Assembly (NCBI RefSeq): GCF_004135735.1
Contig: NZ_CP012670.1
Coordinates: 7,518,501 to 7,582,500 of the forward strand
Direction of reading: 5' to 3'
Length of the DNA: 64,000 nucleotides
Origin: Sorangium cellulosum
GTDB taxonomy: Bacteria > Myxococcota_A > Polyangia > Polyangiales > Polyangiaceae
Shown: positions 50,345-61,077 of the stretch, one piece after another
Numbering within the stretch: position 1 is the first letter of the stretch
How the letters are laid out: every line of letters begins with the position of its first letter
Program-made: the position numbers and the translations under genes
The notes under the pieces: model-generated
Databases searched by the model: none
What the model was told of the DNA's origin: nothing
The model's input: only the letters and a program-made list of their open reading frames with translations

Positions 50345-51337
50345 ATGCGGATCAGCATCGTGGGAGCAGGCGCCCTCGGGCGGATCTACGGCGTGCGCCT
50401 CGCCGCCCAGGGAGACGACGTCACCTTCGTGGTCCGCCCCGAGCGCGTCGCCGACGCCGGGCCGTTCGTCATCGAGCAGGTCAACGGCTCGCGCCGCGAC
50501 GCGCTGGAGCGCCCGCGCCTCGCGGCGGAGATCCCGGCGGACACGGAGGTCGTCCTCGTCACCGTGCGCTTCGAGCAGCTCGCCCCGGCCCAGCCTGACC
50601 ATGGCGGCGCCCCGCCGCGCGCGGCGGGGGGCAGGTCGGTCGCGGACCTGCTCCGCGGCGGCCCCGCCGTCCCCGCCGTGGTGCTGACGCCGCTCATGCC
50701 GCCGCAGCGCGCGGCGCTCGATCAGGCCGCCCAGCGCCGCGTCACCCCCGCGATGCCGAGCGCCTCGGGGTACCTCGACGAGCGCGGCGTGGTCCGGTAC
50801 TGGATCACCGGGCTCGCGTCGACGCTCATCGACGAGGAGGGGGGCGCGCCCGCGGAGCGGCCGACGCTCGAGGAGCTCGCGCGCCGCCTCACGAGCGCCG
50901 ATGTGCCGGCGCGGCTCGAGCGCGGCGTGGGCGCGCACAACGCCGCGACGACGACCGCGTTCTTCCCGCTGATCGCCGCCATCGACGCGGGCGGCGGCGT
51001 CGTCGGCCTCGCCTCGGATCCGCGCGTGCTCGGCGCCGCGCGGGGCGCCACCCGGGAGTGCACGGCGCTCGCGGACAGGCTGGGCAAGGTGGCCCCCTGG
51101 GCGAAGCTCCTGACCAGGCTCGCCGGCCCCCTCACGCTGAAGCCCGGTATCCAGATCGCCCGCCACCTGTTCCCCGAGGCGCTGCGGTTCGTCGACACCC
51201 ACTTCGGCCCCAAGCTCCACGCGCAGCACCTCGCGATGGGCGCCACGATCCTCGCGCTGGGCCGCGAGCACGGCGTGCGCCTGCCGTCGCTCGAGCAGCT
51301 CATGAGCTTGATCGCGGGCCGCGAGGCGGCGCGCTGA
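50345..51337 (+). CDS. 2-dehydropantoate 2-reductase (ApbA/PanE-like)
   Basis: 330 residues. N-terminal Rossmann motif SIVGAGALGRIYGVRLA and the GYLDERGVVRYWITG region fit ketopantoate reductase-like proteins, with RPERVAD for NADP. The C-terminal helical domain is recognisable (ALADRLGKVAPWAKLLTRLA) but the catalytic Lys/Asn/Ser set is not clearly placeable, so the true substrate may differ from ketopantoate. Stands alone downstream of the dtd array. Confidence 0.75.
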   Translation: MRISIVGAGALGRIYGVRLAAQGDDVTFVVRPERVADAGPFVIEQVNGSRRDALERPRLAAEIPADTEVVLVTVRFEQLAPAQPDHGGAPPRAAGGRSVADLLRGGPAVPAVVLTPLMPPQRAALDQAAQRRVTPAMPSASGYLDERGVVRYWITGLASTLIDEEGGAPAERPTLEELARRLTSADVPARLERGVGAHNAATTTAFFPLIAAIDAGGGVVGLASDPRVLGAARGATRECTALADRLGKVAPWAKLLTRLAGPLTLKPGIQIARHLFPEALRFVDTHFGPKLHAQHLAMGATILALGREHGVRLPSLEQLMSLIAGREAAR

Positions 51338-51345
51338 CGCGCGGG

Positions 51346-52440
51346 TCAGCGCGCCGCCGCGAGCCGCGCCGCGAGCGCGATCGCCTCGCGCATGCCGCGC
51401 GCGTCGGCGCCCCCTGTGCCCGCGCGATCATAGGCCGTGCCGTGGTCGACGCTCGTGCGCACGATCGGCAGGCCGAGCGTGACGTTCACCGCCTCCCCGA
51501 AGCCGAGGAGCTTGCACGGGATCGTCGCCTGGTCGTGGTACATCGCGACGACCCCGTCGAGCGCGCCGCTCGCCGCGAGCCGGAAGGCCGTCTCGGCGCC
51601 GACGGGCCCCGAGAGCTCCGCCGCCGGCCCCGAGCGCGCGAGCCGCCGCGCCGCGAGGCGGATGCCCGGCGCGATCCGCGCCCGCTCCTCGTCGCCGAGG
51701 AGCCCGCCCTCGCCGGCGTGCGGGTTCAGCGCGGCGACGGCCACGCGCGGCGCCTCGCGGCCGAGATCCGCGAGCAGCCGCGCGAGCCACACCGCCGCGC
51801 GCGCCACCTCGCGCGGGCTCACCGCGTCGGGCACGTCGCGCAGCGGCAGGTGGGTGGTCACGAGGGCGGTCACGAGCTTGCCCGAGGCGAAGGCCATCGT
51901 GACCTCGCGCGCGCGGAGCCGCCGGCCCAGGTGCTCGGTGTGCCCGAGGAAGTCGGCCGACCCCGGCGCGCCGCTCGTGGCGATCGCGTGCTTCGACGCA
52001 GGCCCCGTGACCAGCGCCGCCGCGACGCCGCCGCGGACGAGGTCCGTCGCCTCGTCGATCCACGCGAGCTGCGCCGCGCCGTCCTCGGCCTCGGGCCGCC
52101 CGAACGCGCTCGGCCGCGAGAGGCGCGTGCTGCCCGCCCAGAGCCCGATCTCGCCGGGCGCGAGCCGATCGACGGCGGCGCGGCCGTCGACCACGACGAG
52201 GCGGCGCGCCGCGACGCGCACGAGCCGCGCGGCGCGGCGGAGCGTGGCCTCATCGCCGACGAGCACGCAGCGCACGCCGGCGACGGACGCCGCGCCGGCG
52301 ACGGCCACCTCGGGCCCCACCCCGCTCGGACAGCCGACGCTGATCGCGACGACGGGCGGCGGCTCCGCGCGGCGCGACCGTGCGCGCGCCGCGCGGGCGG
52401 CGGTCGATCCTGCAGCGCTGCGCCGCTCGCCGGACGTCAT
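51346..52440 (-). CDS. pdxA: 4-hydroxythreonine-4-phosphate dehydrogenase
   Basis: 364 residues; NAD-dependent step of pyridoxal phosphate synthesis. Features: VAISVGCPSGVGPEVAVAGA, GHTEHLGRRL and MYHDQATIPCKLLGFGEAVN (His metal ligands), DHGTAYDRAGTGGADARG near the end. Start ATG 52440 overlaps the upstream response-regulator stop by 4 bases (ATGA), so both are coupled. The N-terminal 28 residues are a disordered Arg/Ala stretch. Confidence 0.9.
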   Translation of the reverse strand: MTSGERRSAAGSTAARAARARSRRAEPPPVVAISVGCPSGVGPEVAVAGAASVAGVRCVLVGDEATLRRAARLVRVAARRLVVVDGRAAVDRLAPGEIGLWAGSTRLSRPSAFGRPEAEDGAAQLAWIDEATDLVRGGVAAALVTGPASKHAIATSGAPGSADFLGHTEHLGRRLRAREVTMAFASGKLVTALVTTHLPLRDVPDAVSPREVARAAVWLARLLADLGREAPRVAVAALNPHAGEGGLLGDEERARIAPGIRLAARRLARSGPAAELSGPVGAETAFRLAASGALDGVVAMYHDQATIPCKLLGFGEAVNVTLGLPIVRTSVDHGTAYDRAGTGGADARGMREAIALAARLAAAR

Positions 52441-53411
52441 CGGATGACGCGCCGCTCGCGCCCCGTGGTTGTGGAGCCGTCCCCCGACCGCCCTGACCGC
52501 CGCTCGCCGCGCGCGGACGCCTCGCCGCGCGCCGGATCGCTCTCCTCGTCGCCGTCCTCGTCGCCGTCCTCGCCCTCGTCGCTCTCCTCGTCGCTCTCCT
52601 CGTCGTCGACGTCCTCGTCGACGTCCTCGTCGAGCTGCTCCGCGCGCTCGTCCGCCGCGCTCGCCGCGCTCCGCTGCGGCGCCTTCGCCGCGTCCCCGCC
52701 CTCGGGGCCGCCAGCGCCGACGACGGGCGACTCGAGCCGGTACCCGGCCCCACGCAGCGTGACCAGCGGCAGCGCCGCGCCGAGCTTCGCCCTGAGGCGC
52801 CGCACGTGGATGTCGACCGTCCGCGCTCCCCCCTCGTACTGGCTCCCCCACACGCGACGGAGCAACTCCGTCCGCGACACAACCTTGCCGCGGCGTTCGC
52901 ACACGTACGAGAGCAGCGCGAACTCCTTCGCCGTGAGCGGCACGTGCATGCCGCCGACCGACACGTCGTGCGCTGCGCGATCGATGACGATCGCGCCCAC
53001 CTTCACCCGCTCCTCGGTCGCGAACTCGCTGCGGCGCCACTCGACGAGGCGCACGCGCGCGTAGAGCTCGGCGGGGACGTACGGCACGAGCAGGAAATCA
53101 TCGAAGCCGCTCGACGGCTCGATGCGCGCGATCTGCGCCACGCTCACCGCGACCAGCGCGCCGACCTCCTCGAGGCGCGGCTCGCGGCGGAGCGCCCGCA
53201 GCGCCGCTGCGGCGAGATCGGGCCGGTCGAGCGCCTCGACGACGATCGCGCGCGCCTTGCTCTCGTCGTCGTGGAATAGCCGCGGTGGGTCGTCCCAGAG
53301 ATCGAGGGTCCTGACGTCGGCGCCGAGCGATCGCAAGACCGCCGCGGCGCCTTCATCACGTTCGAGATCTGGCCCGTGCCCCACGATGGCTATGAACGAA
53401 CGGCGCGCCAT
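52437..53411 (-). CDS. Winged-helix response regulator with degenerate receiver and acidic tail
   Basis: 324 residues. The N-terminal receiver (1-120) lacks the usual phosphoacceptor Asp: the corresponding strand reads KARAIVVEALDRPD, and the Lys before the last helix is missing (LVPYVPAEL). The DNA-binding half (about 130-225) is a good OmpR-type winged helix (VPLTAKEFALLSYVCERRGK, RTVDIHVRRLRAKLG, TLRGAGYRLE). A highly acidic tail (Asp/Glu repeats, about 255-295) follows. Probably phosphorylation-independent. Coupled to pdxA by a 4-base overlap; the regulon is unknown. Confidence 0.8.
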   Translation of the reverse strand: MARRSFIAIVGHGPDLERDEGAAAVLRSLGADVRTLDLWDDPPRLFHDDESKARAIVVEALDRPDLAAAALRALRREPRLEEVGALVAVSVAQIARIEPSSGFDDFLLVPYVPAELYARVRLVEWRRSEFATEERVKVGAIVIDRAAHDVSVGGMHVPLTAKEFALLSYVCERRGKVVSRTELLRRVWGSQYEGGARTVDIHVRRLRAKLGAALPLVTLRGAGYRLESPVVGAGGPEGGDAAKAPQRSAASAADERAEQLDEDVDEDVDDEESDEESDEGEDGDEDGDEESDPARGEASARGERRSGRSGDGSTTTGRERRVIR

Positions 53412-53517
53412 GTCCGCCCCGTATACGGGTGCTACATCGTGCCGGCAAGACGCACCGCGCCAAACGACCCAACAATGCGATGCGGCTTACCTATGGCTGC
53501 ACCCCGGACGGGCGAAA

Positions 53518-54963
<1,446 letters not shown>

Positions 54964-56007
54964 GGTCGGCCAACTCTAGGTCCATTCGCCGGGACGGTCG
55001 AGGCGTGGCGGCACCTGGAGCGCTCCGGGCGATCGCCAGGCCGGCGACCACCTCCAGCCCGCCGGCGCGGCGCACATCCGACGCGGCGCACATCCAGCCC
55101 GCCGGCGCGGCGCACATCCAGCCCGCCGGCGCGGCGCACATCCAGCCCGCCGGCGCGGCGCACATCCAGCCCGCCGGCGCGGCGCACATCCAGCCCGCCG
55201 GCGCGGCGCACATCCAGCCCGCCGGCGCGGCGCCTGTTCAGCCCGCCAGCGCGGCGCCTGTTCAGCCCGCCAGCGCGGCGCCTGTTCAGCCCGCCGGCGT
55301 AGCATCTGTTCAGCCCGCCGGCGCGGTGCGCGCAAGCGTTGCGCGACGCCTCGCCCGAGCCACCGTCTCCGGCAAGCGAGGAATACGGAACACCTCCTAC
55401 CACCGACCCGCGCGCTCGCGCCCGCCCCGCCCCGGAGATCCTGACCACGGAGGCGCGAACGTCGAACGTGCGGGCGTCGCGCGACGACAGCCGAGCTCGC
55501 GGTGTAGGGCAACTTCGCGCCGCTTCACCGCGGGTCGGCCGTGCGGCGCCCGCGGGTCGGCCATGTGACGTCGGTCACGACGCGCGGCGCCGCCGGGACC
55601 GACCCGGCAGAGGTATGCAGAAATGTGCAAGAACGCCGCTCGACTGCTATGCTTCGAGCTGTCCTCGCGTCGGTGGTGGCGATGGCCGCCTCCTCCGCGA
55701 TCTTCTCGATTCCCCGGCTGATCAGCGTGCCCCGGCGCGCTCTTCGACGCGCCCCGATCGGATCCGCCTAGCGTCCGACCGGGGCGGGGGGATCCAGGCC
55801 GCCTCGCAGGTGTCGCCGCGTTCGTCACGGCGCCCACGCGGGGCCCGCGTGCTGCAAACAAGCACCTTGGCGGTAGCTTCCGGAACTTCCGATGCCGCGC
55901 GCTTGTACGTGGTAGCGGGATTGGCTAGGTGTTTTTAGGCGAGGTGAGGGACGCCGACCGGGCGCCCGAGCAACGCCTTGCTGTCCTCGCAGGAGATTCC
56001 CATCGCC
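54964..56007. other. About 1 kb intergenic region between tldD and the TPR gene
   Basis: Holds the 24-bp tandem array (55055-55334). The rest (55335-56007) contains no convincing gene; a frame with a signal-like start at 55649 (MLRAVLASVVAMAASSAIF) ends after 40 residues and has no good ribosome site. An AT-rich patch at 55910-55940 (GGCTAGGTGTTTTTAGGC) may hold the TPR gene promoter. Confidence 0.5.
55055..55334. repeat. Eleven 24-bp tandem units plus one 16-bp partial unit
   Basis: Units begin CAGCCCGCCGGCGCGG and end either GCGCACATC (first seven positions) or GCGCCTGTT (middle), with diverged last copies. Starts: 55055, then a 16-bp partial unit at 55079, then 55095, 55119, 55143, 55167, 55191, 55215, 55239, 55263, 55287, 55311. 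Period 24 is a multiple of three, so all frames stay open through it; this is not coding evidence. Lies 92 bases upstream of tldD. Confidence 0.95.
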
Positions 56008-58770
56008 GTGGCGGTCGATCGCGACAAGGTGCTCCAGACCGCGCAGAAGCTTGTCGAGCGGAAGCGCTTCGACAGAGCCATCGCCGAGTACCAGAAGCTG
56101 GTCGCGGAGGATCCGAGGGACGTCCGGACGCTGCTCAAGATCGGCGACCTCTATCTGCGGATGGAGGAGTACGTCGATGCGATCACCACCTACGAGCGCG
56201 TCGGCCAGTTCTACTCGCTCCAGGGCTTCGCGCTGAAGGCGATCGCGGTCTACAAGCAGATCCGCGAGATCATCCACAAGCACGTCCCCCAGTACGAGGA
56301 CCGCTTCGGCCACATCGTCCCGCGCCTCGCGGAGATCTACACGCAGCTCGGGCTCACGAGCGACGCGCTCGCGGCCTACGACGAGGTCGCGACGCGCCTC
56401 CTCCGCGCCGGGCGCGACCGCGACGCGATCGACATCTTCAGGAAGGTCGTCGACCTCGACCCGAACAACCCGCTTCCGTATCTCCGCCTGGCCGAGACGC
56501 TGATCCGGGTCCGCGACTACGACCTCGCCATCCAGCGCTTCGGGACGGCGGCCGAGATCCTGCTCAAGCTCGGGCGGCGCGACGACGCGCTGAAGGTGGT
56601 CGAGCGCCTGCTCCAGCACCGCCCGGACGCCCGCTTCGCCCGCATGGCCGCCGAGATCTACCTCGATCGCGGCGAGCCGAGCGACGGGATGTCGGCCCTC
56701 ACCAAGCTGCAGATCGCGTTCAAGGAGAACCCGCGCGACCTGGAGACGCTGGCGCTGCTCGCCCGCGCCTTCGACCTGCTGGGGCAGCCGGCCAAGGCGA
56801 TCGAGGTGCAGAAGGAGTCGGCGCGCATCGCGAAGGAGGCGGGGCGGCTCGACCAGTTCACCGCCCTCGTCACCGCGCTGCTCGCACGCGCCCCGAACGA
56901 CGAGGGGGTGCGCCAGCTCGCATCCCAGCTCGCGCCCGCCGGGCGGGACACGCGCGCATCCATCGACGTCGAGATCGTCGAGGACGAGGAGGAAGAGGCC
57001 GACGACATCGAGGAGCTCGAGGTGGAGGACGCCGAGCCCTCGTCCGCGGTGCCGTTCCCGCTGCGCGCGTCGCAGCCCTCGACGGCGCCGGTCGCGAGCC
57101 CGCGGCAGCTCGCCGCCCACGCCGAGAGCCTGCGGCGCGACCGCCAGTACGACAAGGCGGTCGCCCTCCTCAAGGGCGGCATCGCCCGGCTGCCGGCCGC
57201 CCGGGAGCTGCGCGAGAAGCTCTGCGACATCCTGATCGAGGCGGGAGACCAGGACGGCGCCATCGAGCAGATGCTCGAGTTCGCGCGGCAGCTCACCAGC
57301 GAGGGCGCCGTCGATGACGCCGCGAGGTTGCTCGACGAGGTGCTGCTCCTGGAGCCCGGGCACGCCCAGGCCACGGAGATGCTCCACCAGCTCGGCTACG
57401 CCGTGCCGCAGGAGGAAGAGCTCGACGAGGTGCAGGTCGGGTCGGAGGCCCCGCCCGCCGCCGGCGAGAACGAGGCGTACGCCTCCGAGGTGCCGAGCCA
57501 GGAGCTCTACGACCCGAGCGCGCCGCTGCCCGCGTACACGCTCGACGAGGACGGCGTGGTCGAGGCGCTCCCCCGGCGGCCGCCGCTCGTCACGCACCTC
57601 GACGACCCGTTCGCGAACGAGCCGCCGCTGCCGAGCTTCCCGATCGACGATGACGACATCGTCGACAACGATGTCCTCGACGACGATCTCGTCGACAACG
57701 ACGTCCTCGAAGACGATGACGACGAGGAGACGGCCTCGGTCCACCCGGGCCGTTCTCCCGGGCACCCCCTGGCCATCGCGGCGTCGCAGGCGCCTCCGCC
57801 GCCCTCGATCCCGCCCGCGCCCCCGGTGCTCGCCGGGCCGCCGTCGACCCTGTACACCCCCGCGTCGGTCCGGCCCACCGCCAGCCGCTCCGTGCCGCCG
57901 GGCTCCGGGCGGCGCGCGGACGCGCTCGACGAGGACGCGCTCGAGGAGGTCGAGTTCTTCGCGCAGCACGGGATGTTCGATGAGGCGCGGAACATCCTGG
58001 AAGAGCAGCTCGCGCGGCTGCCGAACCACCCGCTCCTGATGGAGCGGCTGCGCGACGTCGTCGAGCTGGCGTCGCAGGCGCGCGTGGCCGCGGACAACCA
58101 GAGCGGCACGCGCGCGGTCCCGCGCGGCAGTGAGCGGCCAGACGAGGATCGCGCGTTCGACATCGCGGAGTCGCTCAAGCTGATCGACGAGCTCGAGGTG
58201 GCGCCGGGCTCCGTGACGGGCGTCCAGGACGATCCCCGGCAGGTCAGCGTCGATAGCGTCTTCGAGCAGTTCAAGGCGGGCGTGGCGGCGCAGGTCTCGG
58301 AGGCCGACGCGGCGACGCACTACGATCTCGGCGTGGCGTACAAGGAGATGGGCCTTTACAAGGAGTCCATCGCCGAGTTCGAGCTCGCCGCCCGCGATCC
58401 CGGGCGGGAGTGCGTCTGCCTGTCGATGATCGGGGTCACGCACCTCCAGATGGGCAACGTCGACGCGGGCATCGAGGCGCTCATCCGGGGGCTGCACGCC
58501 TCGCACAAGACGATCGAGCAGGAGCTCGCGCTGAACTACGAGATCGCGAACGCTTACGAGATGCGGGGCGCCTCCGAGCAAGCGCTCTACTACTTCCAGC
58601 GCGTCGCCCGGATGAGCCCGAGCTACAGCGACCCGCGCGGCAGCATCGCCGAGCGGCTGCGCCGCATCGACGCCCCGAAGCCCGCCGCGCGCGCCGTCGG
58701 GGCCGAGATGATCGCGGACGAGTTCGACGCCGCCTTCGACGACATGCTCCCCAGCGGCAAGCTGCCCTGA
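56008..58770 (+). CDS. Large TPR protein with acidic linkers
   Basis: 920 residues from GTG 56008 (AVDRDKVLQTAQKLVERKRF onward is the typical family N-terminus); TTG 55978 is possible. AGGAGA lies 11 bases upstream. Tandem TPR pairs fill residues 1-300 and again about 360-470 and 770-880 (EIYTQLGLTSDALAAYDEVA, HYDLGVAYKEMGLYKESIAE). Acidic/Pro-rich linkers lie between them. No signal peptide or membrane segment. A scaffold for a multi-protein machine, such as motility or secretion, is plausible; none is identified. Confidence 0.85.
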   Translation: MAVDRDKVLQTAQKLVERKRFDRAIAEYQKLVAEDPRDVRTLLKIGDLYLRMEEYVDAITTYERVGQFYSLQGFALKAIAVYKQIREIIHKHVPQYEDRFGHIVPRLAEIYTQLGLTSDALAAYDEVATRLLRAGRDRDAIDIFRKVVDLDPNNPLPYLRLAETLIRVRDYDLAIQRFGTAAEILLKLGRRDDALKVVERLLQHRPDARFARMAAEIYLDRGEPSDGMSALTKLQIAFKENPRDLETLALLARAFDLLGQPAKAIEVQKESARIAKEAGRLDQFTALVTALLARAPNDEGVRQLASQLAPAGRDTRASIDVEIVEDEEEEADDIEELEVEDAEPSSAVPFPLRASQPSTAPVASPRQLAAHAESLRRDRQYDKAVALLKGGIARLPAARELREKLCDILIEAGDQDGAIEQMLEFARQLTSEGAVDDAARLLDEVLLLEPGHAQATEMLHQLGYAVPQEEELDEVQVGSEAPPAAGENEAYASEVPSQELYDPSAPLPAYTLDEDGVVEALPRRPPLVTHLDDPFANEPPLPSFPIDDDDIVDNDVLDDDLVDNDVLEDDDDEETASVHPGRSPGHPLAIAASQAPPPPSIPPAPPVLAGPPSTLYTPASVRPTASRSVPPGSGRRADALDEDALEEVEFFAQHGMFDEARNILEEQLARLPNHPLLMERLRDVVELASQARVAADNQSGTRAVPRGSERPDEDRAFDIAESLKLIDELEVAPGSVTGVQDDPRQVSVDSVFEQFKAGVAAQVSEADAATHYDLGVAYKEMGLYKESIAEFELAARDPGRECVCLSMIGVTHLQMGNVDAGIEALIRGLHASHKTIEQELALNYEIANAYEMRGASEQALYYFQRVARMSPSYSDPRGSIAERLRRIDAPKPAARAVGAEMIADEFDAAFDDMLPSGKLP

Positions 58771-58880
58771 GCGCGGTCCCGGGCCGGCGTATCGGCGCAG
58801 GGCCGGCGTGTCCGCGAGGCCGGAGATCGCGAGGTGCCGGAAATTGGGCCCAGGCGGGCGCCCTCATGTACCGGGGGTCC

Positions 58881-59684
58881 ATGAACCGACCGTTCCTGTT
58901 CGCCGCCGTCACCTCGCTCCTCGCCGCCGGCTGCGGTGCGGGGCTCGACATGAACGCGCGAGCCGGTCGTCCCCAGGACGCCTCCGTCAAGGCGGCGGCC
59001 GAGGGGCGGCGCGAGGTCGCCGAGCGCGCGGAGGGCTCGACCGACGAGGGTCGCCCGGGCGCGCACGGAGCGGCCGCCACGCGCGCCCCGGGCGACTACG
59101 TGGCCTACCGGTTCTCGGGCAGCTTCCGGAAGACGCCGCTGCTCCTCACGCAACGCGTGGTCGCGCGCGAGGGGGACGTCCTCGTCGTCGACATGACCCT
59201 GGAGGACGACCAGGAGACCGAGTCGCTGCGGGTCCGCATGAGCGACGCGCCCGGACGGCGCGGCGAGATCCTCGGCGCGGCGTGGCTCGACGACGGGGCC
59301 GAGCGGCCGGCGACCCTCGCGGCGTACGAGGCGATGATGGAGAAGACCACGCTCGCCGCGGACGAGAACGAGGCGGTGCTCGGCAGCGAGGCGGTGAGCG
59401 TCGACGTCGGCGGCGCCCCCATCGCCTGCCAGGAGACGAGCTTCCGCGTGCGCATCGGCAGGACGAAGGCGACGATGCGCACGCTGCAGAGCGCCGACTT
59501 CGCCTGGGGCGACGTCGGCGGCGAGATCACCACCGAGGACGGGCGCGTGCTGTACCGGGCAGAGCTCGTCGACAGGGGGCGCGCGGACGCGGCGCCGCGC
59601 GGCGCGCGCGCGACGGCCGCCGGCGCAGATCCCCACCCCGTGCCGCGCCCGGCGACGGTCGCGCGGTCCGATTACGAAGACTGA
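58881..59684 (+). CDS. Lipoprotein, hypothetical
   Basis: 267 residues from ATG 58881 with GGGGG four bases upstream. Signal ends at Cys16 (FLFAAVTSLLAAGC). A polar linker follows to about residue 60; then a strand-rich domain (GDYVAYRFSGSFRKTPLLLT, GDVLVVDMTLEDDQETESLR, CQETSFRVRIGRTKATMRTL). No catalytic motif. The end overlaps the convergent uroporphyrinogen-III synthase gene by 13 bases. Confidence 0.75.
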   Translation: MNRPFLFAAVTSLLAAGCGAGLDMNARAGRPQDASVKAAAEGRREVAERAEGSTDEGRPGAHGAAATRAPGDYVAYRFSGSFRKTPLLLTQRVVAREGDVLVVDMTLEDDQETESLRVRMSDAPGRRGEILGAAWLDDGAERPATLAAYEAMMEKTTLAADENEAVLGSEAVSVDVGGAPIACQETSFRVRIGRTKATMRTLQSADFAWGDVGGEITTEDGRVLYRAELVDRGRADAAPRGARATAAGADPHPVPRPATVARSDYED

Positions 59685-60643
59685 GCCGAGAGGGGCGCGT
59701 CGCCCTGGTTCCCCTTGCGCGCGAGGATCTCTCCCGAGCGCGCGGCCGCCGCCTTGACCAGGTGGCCCATCTTCGGGTGCTCGGGCTCGAAGTCGGGCTC
59801 GATCCCCTCGGCGCGGAGCGCCTCCGTGCAGACCGGGCCGATCGAGGCCACCACGCCGCGCGCGAGGCGCTCGCGCAGGCGCGCCACGAGCCCCTCCTCG
59901 GCCGCCACGAGCAGCGCGTGCTCGACCTGCGCGCGGCTCGTGAAGAGCGTGATCGCCGCGCCGCCGTCGGCCAGGGCGTGGAGCGCCCGCCGCAGCGGCG
60001 CGGTGTCCTCCGGGAGCGCCCAGCGGTACGCCGGCACCGGCGTGACCCGGGCGCCGGCCGCCTCGAGCCCGGCGTAGAGCTCGTGGCTCGGGGCCCCGTG
60101 CTCCTGGACGGCGATGCGCTTGCCGCTCAGGTCGCCGAGGCCGCGCACGACGTCGAGGATCTCCCGCCAGGTGTTCGGCTCGGGGACCGTGAGGAAGCGG
60201 GTCAAGCCCAGCTCGCGCAGCGCCGCGGCGGGCTTGGGGCCGCGCGCGACGAGCTGCACGGACGAGAGCGCCGCGGTCATCCGCGACATGCCCTGGGCGC
60301 TCGCCTCCCCCTCCCCGCCGGGCGCGCCGCCGCTGTCCGGGCCGGGCTCGAGCGCGGGCGCCGCCTCGGCCACGAGCGCCCTGGTCCCAGCGCCGGTCAT
60401 GAGGATCACGACGTCGAGCTCGGCGCCCGCGAGGCGCCGCGCGAAGTCGAGCGCGCGCTCGTTTCGCTCGATCGGCACCTCACGCAGGGCCGGCGCCGTG
60501 ATGGGCACCCCGCCGTGGCGCTGGATCAGCGAGGCCATCTCGGTCGCGCGGCGGCTCTCGAAGCTGATGACGCGGCGCCCCGCAAAATCGGGGGGTGCGG
60601 TCGGGACAGGACGGTCGTTCAGTGGGCGCGGGGGCGTACTCAC
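59672..60643 (-). CDS. hemD: Uroporphyrinogen-III synthase
   Basis: 323 residues from GTG 60643; the frame stays open to 61681 but the upstream part is antisense noise. Cyclises hydroxymethylbilane with inversion of ring D. HemD is poorly conserved; the supporting pattern is RRVISFESRRATEMASLIQR near the start, VVILMTGAGTRALVAEAAPA, PNTWREILDVVRGLGDLSGK and TLFTSRAQVEHALLVAAEE, with GVVASIGPVCTEALRAEGIE near the end. Other haem genes are not nearby. It includes a Gly/Ser/Pro insert at about 120-135. Confidence 0.85.
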   Translation of the reverse strand: MSTPPRPLNDRPVPTAPPDFAGRRVISFESRRATEMASLIQRHGGVPITAPALREVPIERNERALDFARRLAGAELDVVILMTGAGTRALVAEAAPALEPGPDSGGAPGGEGEASAQGMSRMTAALSSVQLVARGPKPAAALRELGLTRFLTVPEPNTWREILDVVRGLGDLSGKRIAVQEHGAPSHELYAGLEAAGARVTPVPAYRWALPEDTAPLRRALHALADGGAAITLFTSRAQVEHALLVAAEEGLVARLRERLARGVVASIGPVCTEALRAEGIEPDFEPEHPKMGHLVKAAAARSGEILARKGNQGDAPLSAQSS

Positions 60644-60712
60644 GCGGGCAGCATAGCCCGAGTCCAGCTCGGGCGGGTTTCGGGCCGTGAACCAGTTTGC
60701 TAAGCTCTGCGT

Positions 60713-61030
60713 GTGACCCATCCGATGAGCGACGAGGCTGGCGGGGCCGGGGGCGGGCTCGCGCGTGCGACCTCGGAGAACGACGTCGGCCCCGATCCTG
60801 TCATCGGCGCGGGCATCGCGCTGTTTGGCATCTTCTTGATGGGGGTGGGCGGCGCGCTGGGCGCGCACTACCTCTTCAACTTCGGCGTGCTCGTGGCGGT
60901 GCTGGGGGCCGTCCTGTTCGTCCTCTTCGTGGCGGTCACGGCGCTCAAGCAGCGCCGCGCGCTCGGCCCCACCCCGCGCGCCTCGAGCCCGGACGGCGGC
61001 CCTGCCGAGCAGCGAGACGCGCACGACTGA
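60713..61030 (+). CDS. Small membrane protein, hypothetical
   Basis: 105 residues from GTG 60713; ATG 60725 is an alternative. Two hydrophobic segments (VIGAGIALFGIFLMGVGGAL and LFNFGVLVAVLGAVLFVLFV) flanked by polar ends. No known family. Divergent from hemD by 69 bases, so the promoters must lie close together. Confidence 0.6.
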   Translation: MTHPMSDEAGGAGGGLARATSENDVGPDPVIGAGIALFGIFLMGVGGALGAHYLFNFGVLVAVLGAVLFVLFVAVTALKQRRALGPTPRASSPDGGPAEQRDAHD

Positions 61031-61077
61031 TCCGGCCGCGCGGCGCGCACGCGCCGGCCGGCCGCCCTCCTCGGCGT

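Noticed and set aside
55005..55568. Protein of AHIQPAG repeats
   Set aside because: It is the translation of the 24-bp array; all frames stay open because the period is a multiple of three. No start site or ribosome site.
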